This document shows, in pieces, positions 49,073-56,038 of a DNA stretch of 64,000 nt. The position numbers and the translations under genes are program-made. Within the stretch, counting starts at the first letter, position 1; each line of letters starts with the position of its first letter. This DNA is from Streptomyces sp. NL15-2K (GTDB taxonomy: Bacteria; Actinomycetota; Actinomycetes; Streptomycetales; Streptomycetaceae): positions 5,437,501-5,501,500 of the forward strand of contig NZ_CP130630.1 in the NCBI RefSeq assembly GCF_030551255.1, in the 5' to 3' direction. A model generated the notes under the pieces. That model saw only the letters and a program-made list of their open reading frames with translations. It was not told where the DNA came from and searched no databases.

Positions 49073-49566
49073 CCGGGCCCGGCCCGCAGCCATCGCTGCA
49101 GTCCCGGCTCGCCGACGCCCTCGTCGAGTCCGGCTACCGCCGCGCCTACGGCGTGCCCGACTCGGTCCTCGCCCCGCTCCTCCGGCAGACGGAGCAGCAC
49201 ATACCGCTGACCCACATGCCGCGCGAGGACCTGGCCGTGGGTGCCGCGGTCGGTGCCTGTCTGGGCGGCGAGACCGCGTTCGTCTTCATGAAGAACGCGG
49301 GCCTCGGCAACAGCATCGACGCGCTGCTCTCCCTGGCTCGCGCGTCACAGGTCCCCGTCAGCATCGTGATGGGGATGTCCGGAACGGGCGGCGACACTCT
49401 CCCCCACCACGTGGCGGTCGGGGAGCGCGCGAGCGCCGTCCTGCGTGCCGTCGGCATCCGTCAGCGCACGCTCACACCCGTCGAAGAACCCAGGAGTCTG
49501 GCCCATTGGCTGCATCGGAATTGGATGTCCCGCACGTCGGCCGCGGTGCTGATCCCGCCGGGGTGA
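49069..49566 (+). CDS. Phosphonopyruvate decarboxylase, alpha subunit (TPP PYR domain)
   Basis: A 165-residue protein equal to the N-terminal pyrimidine-binding half of phosphonopyruvate/sulfopyruvate decarboxylases. It has YGVPDSVLAPLL near the start, HMPREDLAVGAAVGACLGG with the Glu that activates TPP, and FMKNAGLGNSIDALLSLA followed by a GMSGTGGDTLPHH loop. With the beta subunit encoded by the next gene it would turn phosphonopyruvate into phosphonoacetaldehyde, the irreversible step that drives phosphonate formation. In most known phosphonate clusters Ppd is one chain. Overlaps both neighbours by four bases. Confidence 0.88.
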   Translation: MTGPGPQPSLQSRLADALVESGYRRAYGVPDSVLAPLLRQTEQHIPLTHMPREDLAVGAAVGACLGGETAFVFMKNAGLGNSIDALLSLARASQVPVSIVMGMSGTGGDTLPHHVAVGERASAVLRAVGIRQRTLTPVEEPRSLAHWLHRNWMSRTSAAVLIPPG

Positions 49567-50150
49567 GCGAGGCCGCGCCCACCCGCCCGCAGGTGGCCGT
49601 CGAGGTAGCCGTCAACGCGGCGGAACGCGATGTCGCCCTGTTCGTCGGCAACGGGTTCCTCACCCGTGAGGTGGCCCATCTGGCGGACGGGCCCGGCACC
49701 TTCTACCTGTTCGGCGGCATGGGTCTGGCGACCTCGGTGGCCTGCGGGTACCGCGAGGCGACCGGCCGTCCGGCGGTGGTGCTCGAAGGCGACGGCAACT
49801 TCGCGATGGGCCTGGGCGGGGCGCTCTACGCGCCGGCCGCGGGCCCCGCTCCCCTGGTCCACGTGGTCGTCTTCAACGGCCACTACGAGAGTTCGGGCGG
49901 GCAGACGACTCTGCTGCGCACGCCCGCCCAAGTGGCGTCGGTGGCCACGGCTCTGGGCTACCGGCACGCATGGGTCGCCGACACCCTGCCGGAACTCCGC
50001 CGCCGCTTGCGGGACGCCCTGGAGATGTCCGAGGGCGCGTCACTCGTCTGCGCCCACACACCGCGGCTCTCCCCGCCGCCGCCACGGCCACGGCTCGACG
50101 CGGCGGACTGCACGCAACGGTTCTCCCTCTGGCGACAGGAGCAGCGATGA
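49563..50150 (+). CDS. Phosphonopyruvate decarboxylase, beta subunit (TPP PP domain)
   Basis: A 195-residue protein equal to the diphosphate-binding half of Ppd. The TPP motif GDGN (residues 76-79) is followed by VVVFNGHYESSGGQTT (from about 101), matching the Ppd signature 'NgxHxSTGGQ'. The early FGGMGLATSVACG block is also typical. It needs the alpha subunit for a complete active site. GTG 49563 overlaps the alpha stop. A ComDE-type sulfopyruvate decarboxylase is the alternative, but the PEP mutase gene in the same cluster favours phosphonopyruvate. Confidence 0.9.
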   Translation: MSEAAPTRPQVAVEVAVNAAERDVALFVGNGFLTREVAHLADGPGTFYLFGGMGLATSVACGYREATGRPAVVLEGDGNFAMGLGGALYAPAAGPAPLVHVVVFNGHYESSGGQTTLLRTPAQVASVATALGYRHAWVADTLPELRRRLRDALEMSEGASLVCAHTPRLSPPPPRPRLDAADCTQRFSLWRQEQR

Positions 50151-50824
50151 CGGACAGCGCGCAGTATCCCGACACCCGCGCCGACGGGGCCCACATCCAC
50201 TGGGACGCCCAGTGGCGGACGGAGGAGGGACGCTCGGCCTGGGGAACCCCCGAGCCGCGGGTCCTTGAGGTCATCGGCACCGTGCGTGCCATGGGCGGCC
50301 GCCGGGTGCTCGACGTGGGCTGCGGGATAGGCAGGCATACGCGGGCCCTGGCGGAGGCCCGCTTGGAGACCCACGGCGTCGACCGCAGCGAGTCCGGCAT
50401 CGTGTACGCACGCGAACTGGCCCGGAAGGAGGGCCTGGACCTGCGGTTGCGCGTCACCGACTTCGCGTCGCTGCCGTACGAGTCCGAGTCCTTCGACTAC
50501 GTCCTCGCCTGGAACGTCGTCTACCACGGCACGGAGGACGACCTCGCGGCGGCGCTCGGTGAGATCCGTCGCGTCCTGCGCCCCGGTGGCCTCTACCAGT
50601 CGACCATGCTGTCCAAACGCAACTCCGAGTACGGCAAGGGTACGGAGATCTCGCCCAACACCTTCGTCCAGCCGGGGGCCGCCGACGACAAGGTGCACCC
50701 GCATCTGTACTGCGACATGGACGACCTGCTCAGGCTCCACCGTGGTCTGCGCCTGCTGGACGGTTCCGAGATCGAGCAGGGGCGCGTCGGCTCCTACCAC
50801 TGGCATCTGCTGTTCGAGAAGTGA
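50147..50824 (+). CDS. SAM-dependent methyltransferase, class I
   Basis: A 225-residue Methyltransf_11-type enzyme. Motif I is VLDVGCGIGRHT, followed by an acidic loop HGVDRSESGI, motif II FDYVLAWNVVYHG and motif III RVLRPGGL. The family methylates O, N or C of small metabolites; similar enzymes sit in phosphonate clusters such as dehydrophos, where one makes a phosphonate methyl ester. Overlap with the ppd beta stop (ATGA) places it in the same transcript. Its end (HWHLLFEK) is normal, so the gene is complete. Confidence 0.9.
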   Translation: MTDSAQYPDTRADGAHIHWDAQWRTEEGRSAWGTPEPRVLEVIGTVRAMGGRRVLDVGCGIGRHTRALAEARLETHGVDRSESGIVYARELARKEGLDLRLRVTDFASLPYESESFDYVLAWNVVYHGTEDDLAAALGEIRRVLRPGGLYQSTMLSKRNSEYGKGTEISPNTFVQPGAADDKVHPHLYCDMDDLLRLHRGLRLLDGSEIEQGRVGSYHWHLLFEK

Positions 50825-50912
50825 GCTTCGAGAAGTGAGCGAGCCGTGGAAGGACGAGCCTGGAAGGACGAGTCATGGAAGGAGAGGTCCGCTGCTGAAC
50901 ACCGATCCGGGC

Positions 50913-51641
50913 GTGTCCGCCATAGTGGACAACGCCCTGGCACTGAACGCGAGTTTCGCGGCGGCACTGGGATGCCGTACCCACGAGGACCACGGCGTCG
51001 CCGCGATCGACGCGGAGTGCCCGGGCCACCGCCGGGCCATCGTCGTCGCCCCGTGCCTCGACACCGCGGAGGCGGTGGCCGGCCTGAGGAGTTTCTTCTC
51101 GCCGAAGGGCGCCTGGGTGCTGGAGGATCCCTTCGGGAGCTTCGACGGAGAGAGCGCGGGGCTGGTCCGGGCCGACACCACGGTTCTCTTCCGCTACGAT
51201 CCGCGGCCCGGCGAGGTGCTCGATCCGGGACTGACGTTGCGCCGGGTCGATGACCGCACGGATCTGGAGATCGCGGAGCGGATCGTCGCCGAGGGGTTCG
51301 AACAGCCGGAACTGGCTGCCGCGCCTCCCGGGAGTCTGTACCCCCGCACGATCCTCGACGACTCCGCGGTCTCCATCCTCCTGGCCGTGGTGGCGGGTGA
51401 GCCGGCGGCAACCGTCATGAGCTACCACGACGGCCGGAGCACCGGCCTGTACTGGGGGGCGACACTGCACACGATGCGTCGCCGGGGCCTGTGCGGCGGA
51501 CTGATCAAAGCCCTGATGAACGAGCATCCGCACACCCCCACCCTCGGCTCGTCCGGCGCCATGAGCCAGTCACGTTTCCGGGAGTTCGGGTACCGCGAGC
51601 TGGGCCCGAGCACCTGGTGGTTGTGGCCTGGGGACGGCTGA
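50913..51641 (+). CDS. GNAT-family N-acetyltransferase
   Basis: About 242 residues. The C-terminal half is a GNAT domain: strand ISILLAVVAGEPAATVMSYHD, acetyl-CoA loop TMRRRGLCGGLIKALM, and a final strand SRFREFGYREL. The N-terminal half is a second, degenerate GNAT-like fold. The start is unclear. GTG 50913 is the first standard start of the conserved region, but GGAAGGAGAGG at 50877-50887 suits a CTG at 50895. Just before it are three 15-base repeats (TGGAAGGACGAG type). It is the last gene of the ppd operon and may acetylate an amino-phosphonate for modification or self-protection. Confidence 0.82.
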   Translation: MSAIVDNALALNASFAAALGCRTHEDHGVAAIDAECPGHRRAIVVAPCLDTAEAVAGLRSFFSPKGAWVLEDPFGSFDGESAGLVRADTTVLFRYDPRPGEVLDPGLTLRRVDDRTDLEIAERIVAEGFEQPELAAAPPGSLYPRTILDDSAVSILLAVVAGEPAATVMSYHDGRSTGLYWGATLHTMRRRGLCGGLIKALMNEHPHTPTLGSSGAMSQSRFREFGYRELGPSTWWLWPGDG

Positions 51642-51710
51642 GCCGGGGCCGGGGGCGGCCGTCCGGGTGGTGGGGAGACGGTGGGGCGGCCGACCGCGTG
51701 GTCCGGAGAC

Positions 51711-52110
51711 GGTGGCGGCCGACCGCACGATCCAGACGGTCGCCACCGACCGCACGAACCAGAGACGGTGGCGGCCAACCGCACCAACCAGACGGTCGCC
51801 ACCGACCGCACCAACCACAGACGGTGGCGGCCAACCGCACCAACCAGACGGTCGCCACCAACCGCACCAACCACAGACGGTGGCGGCCAACCGCACCAAC
51901 CAGACGGTCGCCACCAACCGCACCAACCACAGACGGTGGCGGCCAACCGCACCAACCAGACGGTCGCCACCAACCGCACCAACCACAGACGGTGGCGGCC
52001 AACCGCACCAACCAGACGGTCGCCACCAACCGCACCAACCACAGACGGTCGTCACCAACCGCACCAACCACAGACGGTGGCGGCCAACCGCACGACCCAA
52101 AGACGGCCGC
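51711..52110. repeat. Tandem array of a 56-bp unit between convergent genes
   Basis: Units start at 51767, 51823, 51879, 51935 and 51991 with exact 56-base spacing, flanked by divergent or half units on both sides. Each unit holds two halves sharing AACCGCACCAACCA, one starting GGTGGCGG and one GGTCGCCACC; GGTGGCG can pair with CGCCACC to give a hairpin in every unit. The period is not a multiple of three and all long frames across it are artefacts. It fills the space between the GNAT stop and the MFS stop. Confidence 0.92.
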
Positions 52111-52157
52111 CACCGCCCCCCGCCGTGCCGTCCCCCGCCGCGCCGGTCCGCCCCTGG

Positions 52158-53450
52158 TCAGGGCCTTTCGTCGACAGCGTCGGCGGGAGCCGGGCGCAGT
52201 CCGAGCATCCAGGCGGCCGACGTCAAGGTGCCGACGGCGGCGACGAACAGCGCGGTGCGCGTGTCGGTCGCGTCGGCGAGCACGCCGGCGCCCGCGGCCC
52301 CCAGGGGGATCGCGCCGAACAGCAGCGACATGGAGGTGGCGACCACGCGTCCGAGCAGATGATTGGGTGTGATCATCTGCCGCCAAGTGGTGGCGCTGGA
52401 GATGAGCGTCACCAGGCCGGCCTGCGACAGGACCTGCCCCAGGCACAGGACGAGCACCGCCAGGGCCGTGGGGCCACCCGCCAGTGGTACGAGCAGACAG
52501 CCCAGGCCGCGTACCAGAGCCCCCGCGATGATCATTTCTCGCGGCTGGGCGCTCACGCTGAAGCGCCGCAGCAGCATGGAGGCGGCGACCGCACCGACCA
52601 CGCCGGAGGCGAGGACCACGCCGATCAGCAGGGCGGACAGGTCCAGCTCACGGCTGGTGTAGTAGACGAAGAGGGCCAGGATCCCCGCGCCGAAGAAATT
52701 GTCCCAGGCCGCGGAGACGGCGAGCCGCCACTGGATGGGATGGCGGGCCACGACGCGCACCCCCTCGGCGAGTTCGGTGCGGAACGAGCCGCCCTCGGCC
52801 CGCTCCGGACGGGGGGCGGACACCTTCATACGGAAAGCCGCGTACGCCGACGCCAGGTACGTGGCGGCGTCCGCGACGACCGCGACGGGGGCCGTGAGCG
52901 CCTGGACGAGCACACCGCCGGAGGCGGGGCCCGCGCCCTGGGCGATCGAGCGGGACATCTCCAGCTTCCCGTTCGCCTCCAGCAGTTGCTCCTGCGCCAC
53001 GACCGTGGGTACCAGCGCCTGGTAGGCCGCGTTGTAGAAGACGGTCAGCGTGCCGGTGAGGAAGACGCTGGCGTAGAGGTAGAAGAACTGCAGGTGGCCG
53101 GTCCAGTGCAGCACCGGGATGGCCAGGAGCGACAGGAACCTGCCGATGTCCGTCAGGATGAGAACCGTTCGCCGGTCCAGACGGTCCACCCAGACGCCCG
53201 CGAAGACTCCGAAGAGCAGAGCCGGTAAGAACTCCGCGGCGAGCACCATGCTGACCTGCAAAGGGGATCCGTCGAGCAGTTCGACGGCCACCAAAGGAAT
53301 GGCCAGTTGGGTGATCTGGGTGCCTATCCAGGACAGGGACTGCCCTGTCCACAGCAGTGTGAAGTTCCGGTTTCTCCAGACACTCCCCTGATCGGCGGGG
53401 GTCTCGATGCCGGTCGTTTCCTCTTCCTCGCTGTGCGTGATGGGTACCAC
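52158..53450 (-). CDS. MFS exporter, EntS/MFS_3 type
   Basis: A 430-residue transporter with about twelve membrane segments. It begins NFTLLWTGQSLSWIGTQITQLAIPLVAV, the typical MFS_3 start, and has motif A GVFAGVWVDRLDRRTVLI after helix 2. This group includes the enterobactin exporter EntS and many cluster-encoded efflux proteins. As the last gene of the pepM operon it probably exports the finished product. GTG 53450 begins the predicted N-terminal tail; its ribosome binding site is too close, so a slightly different start is possible. Confidence 0.9.
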   Translation of the reverse strand: MVPITHSEEEETTGIETPADQGSVWRNRNFTLLWTGQSLSWIGTQITQLAIPLVAVELLDGSPLQVSMVLAAEFLPALLFGVFAGVWVDRLDRRTVLILTDIGRFLSLLAIPVLHWTGHLQFFYLYASVFLTGTLTVFYNAAYQALVPTVVAQEQLLEANGKLEMSRSIAQGAGPASGGVLVQALTAPVAVVADAATYLASAYAAFRMKVSAPRPERAEGGSFRTELAEGVRVVARHPIQWRLAVSAAWDNFFGAGILALFVYYTSRELDLSALLIGVVLASGVVGAVAASMLLRRFSVSAQPREMIIAGALVRGLGCLLVPLAGGPTALAVLVLCLGQVLSQAGLVTLISSATTWRQMITPNHLLGRVVATSMSLLFGAIPLGAAGAGVLADATDTRTALFVAAVGTLTSAAWMLGLRPAPADAVDERP

Positions 53451-53483
53451 TCCCGGGTGTCGATCGAACAGTTGTAACAGTTG

Positions 53484-54719
53484 TCAGAATCGGCAGGCGG
53501 TGAACGGCGCGAGGTCGCTCACCAGGGCGCGTGAGAGACGGGCCACGGCCGCCGGACCGCGCCCCTCCACCAGCCCGGCCTCGGCGAGGGACGACACCGA
53601 GGTACCGCCCAGGTAGACCGCCCCCAGTTCCCGCGCGCCGAGGCTCACGTCCGCGGGATCGCCGGTGGCCTCGCACGCGGCGCCGTCCCTGCCGCCGGAG
53701 AGCCGCCAGCGTCCCGCGTTCCAGGGACAGAAGGAGTCCCTGACCTCCAGGACCACGTCGACGTCCGCCGCGTAGGTCCGTGCCGCCAGGGCCCTGCCCA
53801 CGTCCACCAGCCGCAGGTGAAGTTGGTCCGACACCGTCGGCCTCGCGCTGCGCGGATCCACGAGCAGCCGCAGCAGCGGGTCGTCGACGGGGATCCTGGC
53901 CACCACCGCGGCGGTCAGGTCGAGGTCGAGCACATGCCGCCACAGCGCCGTGCCGGCGGCGGGTTCGACGGCGCAGATCTCCCGCACCCGTACCGTGCCG
54001 GCGTGAATCCCCCCGTCCGCGGCGGGGATCGTGGCGTAGCGGACGAAGCCGAGGACCTCATCGCCTCGCACGGCCAGTACACAGCGCAGCGGGCTTGACC
54101 CGCCGCGCAGAGAGGGCGGGTCGGCGACGGCGTGCCGTGCCCAGGCCGCCCCCCGGAGCAGCATCCCGGGCCGCCGCCGGGCGGCCACGGCGTGGACGGG
54201 CTCGGCCAACGGGACCGCTTCGAGGGGATCGACGCTGGTCAGCCGGATGCTTGGGTCCGACGGCGCGTCCTGCACCAGGGCGCCCGCCCAGCGGGGGACC
54301 GTCACCAGCATTTCGTGGCTGGCCGTTCCGTAGCCGTAGCGGCCGTAGATGGGCGGCTCGGTGGTGAACAGGGCCGCGACCGGCTCGCCCCACCGCTCGT
54401 GAATGTCCGTCAGCTGTCGGCGCATCAGCTGGGTGAGCATGCCCCTCCTGCGGTGGGTCGGCAGGACTCCGCACCAGGTGACGCCCGCTGCCGGGACCAC
54501 GCTCCCCGGTACGCTCATCCGAAGAGCGTAGCCCGAGACGCACCCGCAGATCCGCCCCTCGTCTTCCGCGACCAGCGCGCGGTCGAACTCGAAGATCTCC
54601 CGTTGGGCGGCCCGCACGTCGGGGGGCTGCTGCCTCCCGTACGCCTCGGACAGTACGGCGTCGAGGGCGTCCCACTCCTTCTCCTCCGCCTGGCGAACGG
54701 TCGCCGTCATCTCGCGCAT
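53484..54719 (-). CDS. Eis-type GNAT acetyltransferase with SCP2-like domain
   Basis: A 411-residue protein. Residues 1-150 are a GNAT domain (acetyl-CoA loop VLPTHRRRGMLTQLM), residues 150-290 a second GNAT-like fold, and the C-terminal 110 residues an SCP2-like lid (VVLEVRDSFCPWNAGRWRL). This is the architecture of mycobacterial Eis, which multi-acetylates aminoglycosides and other amines; its C-terminal carboxylate helps catalysis, and here the chain ends TACRF as Eis-like proteins do. In this operon it may acetylate the product or a toxic intermediate. A 20-base gap separates it from the upstream methyltransferase. Confidence 0.9.
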   Translation of the reverse strand: MREMTATVRQAEEKEWDALDAVLSEAYGRQQPPDVRAAQREIFEFDRALVAEDEGRICGCVSGYALRMSVPGSVVPAAGVTWCGVLPTHRRRGMLTQLMRRQLTDIHERWGEPVAALFTTEPPIYGRYGYGTASHEMLVTVPRWAGALVQDAPSDPSIRLTSVDPLEAVPLAEPVHAVAARRRPGMLLRGAAWARHAVADPPSLRGGSSPLRCVLAVRGDEVLGFVRYATIPAADGGIHAGTVRVREICAVEPAAGTALWRHVLDLDLTAAVVARIPVDDPLLRLLVDPRSARPTVSDQLHLRLVDVGRALAARTYAADVDVVLEVRDSFCPWNAGRWRLSGGRDGAACEATGDPADVSLGARELGAVYLGGTSVSSLAEAGLVEGRGPAAVARLSRALVSDLAPFTACRF

Positions 54720-54739
54720 CCGGCCCACCGCCCCGCGCC

Positions 54740-56038
54740 TCAGGCCGGTCCGGGGACGGGACGGCACTCCAGGACGGGCCACTGGTCCTGTCCGCCGATG
54801 CCCGTGAGTTCGAACCCACCTCTGCCAAGGAGTTCCTTCCACTCGGCGAGGGTGCGTTCCTTGCCGCCGAACGTCACCAGCATGTGGATGTCCAGCAGCT
54901 TGCCGTGGTCGGGGTTGTTTCCGGGCGCCAGCACCGAGTCGAGGACGAGGAGCCGTGCCGTTGAGGCGCCCATCGCCTGGCGGACCCGGCGCAGGATGGT
55001 GGCGCACTGTTCGTCCGACCAGTCGTGCAGGATCGACTTGAGCAGGTAGGCGTCGTAGCCGACCGGGACGGACGTGAAGAAGTCGCCGGGCAGGAAGGCG
55101 CCCCGGTCGGTCACCCCGAGTTCCTCGAAGGCCTTCTCCACCTGCTCGCGCCCTGACGGCCGGTCCAGGACGATCCCTTGGACACCGGGGTTCCGCTGGA
55201 GGAGGCGGCCGAAGAACCAGCCGCTGCCCCCACCGATGTCCGCGATGGTGGGGAACGCGCCGAAGTCGTAGGAACCCAGGTATGCGTCGGTGACGGCGGA
55301 CGCCACCTGCGCACCCGCCCGGTGGAACAGGGCGTCCTTCTCCGGGTGTGCGCTCAGGTGGTCGAAGACCGGCGCCCCGAACACCCGGTCGAACGCGGGG
55401 CGCCCGGTACGGACGCTGTACAGGATCTCCTCGTACTGCCGCCAGGAGATGTCCTCGCCGTGGAGGATGATCAGGTCCCGCATGCTCTGCGGATGGCCCT
55501 CCTGGAGCACCTCGGCCTCGGCGGTGAGCTCGAACCGCCCGTCCTCGGTTTCTCTGAACACCCCGACCGACGCGGCGCAGCGCAGCGTCCGGTACAGGGC
55601 GTCCGCGTCGGCCCCCGTCTCGGCCGCGAGGTCGGCGGGGGCCATGGGCCCGTCGGCGAGCAGATCGGCCACCGAAAGCTTCGCGAGCACGTAGACCGCC
55701 TGTGACGCGTATTTCTGCGTGGCGATCCACAGGGCCCGCATGCCGGTCGGCAGCCGCAGCGGGTCGTCCCACCGCGCCATCTCCCGGTAGTCGCCGTCCC
55801 TGTTCTCCCGGCCTACGTTGTCCTGGCCTGCGTTCTCCCGGCCTGCGCTCTCCCGGCCTGCATTGTCCTGGCCTGCGCTCTCCCGGCCTACATCGTCCCG
55901 GCCTGCGCTCTCCCGGCCTACATCGTCCCGGCCTGCGCTCTCCCGGCCTACATCGTCCCGGCCTGCGCTCTCCCGGCCTACGTTGTCCCGGCCTACGTTC
56001 TCCCGGCCTGCCAGGCCGTCCTCGGCATGCTGCGTCAC
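54740..56038 (-). CDS. O-methyltransferase with N-terminal decapeptide repeat
   Basis: A 432-residue enzyme. The C-terminal 340 residues are a plant-type O-methyltransferase: dimerisation winged helix (YVLAKLSVADLLADGPM, LYRTLRCAASVGVF), SAM motif IADIGGGSGWF near residue 267, and LLKSILHDWSDEQC with the catalytic His region. Residues 10-80 are unusual: ten-residue repeats (GRESAGRDDV) read from a 30-base DNA repeat at 55795-56010, highly charged and probably disordered. GTG 56038 overlaps the monooxygenase stop (GTGA). Substrate is unknown; relatives methylate phenolic or carboxyl oxygens. Confidence 0.88.
   Translation of the reverse strand: MTQHAEDGLAGRENVGRDNVGRESAGRDDVGRESAGRDDVGRESAGRDDVGRESAGQDNAGRESAGRENAGQDNVGRENRDGDYREMARWDDPLRLPTGMRALWIATQKYASQAVYVLAKLSVADLLADGPMAPADLAAETGADADALYRTLRCAASVGVFRETEDGRFELTAEAEVLQEGHPQSMRDLIILHGEDISWRQYEEILYSVRTGRPAFDRVFGAPVFDHLSAHPEKDALFHRAGAQVASAVTDAYLGSYDFGAFPTIADIGGGSGWFFGRLLQRNPGVQGIVLDRPSGREQVEKAFEELGVTDRGAFLPGDFFTSVPVGYDAYLLKSILHDWSDEQCATILRRVRQAMGASTARLLVLDSVLAPGNNPDHGKLLDIHMLVTFGGKERTLAEWKELLGRGGFELTGIGGQDQWPVLECRPVPGPA
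55795..56010. repeat. In-frame 30-bp tandem repeats encoding GRESAGRDDV
   Basis: The plus strand alternates CCCGGCCTGCGCTCT and CCCGGCCTACATCGT; together they give a 30-base unit. Three central copies are identical and the outer ones differ at a few positions, as expected from recent slippage. The period is a multiple of three, so the methyltransferase frame is kept. Confidence 0.9.

Noticed and set aside
49069..50150. Sulfopyruvate decarboxylase ComDE for coenzyme M-type metabolism
   Set aside because: PEP mutase is encoded in the same cluster and there are no sulfolactate or sulfonate genes; phosphonopyruvate is the better substrate.
51711..52110. CRISPR array
   Set aside because: The whole 56-base unit repeats, so there are no unique spacers, and no cas gene is near.
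51491..53228. Long open frames across the 56-bp array on both strands (Arg/Pro/Thr or Trp/Val repeats)
   Set aside because: The period is not a multiple of three, all frames stay open because the unit lacks stops, and they overlap well-supported genes.
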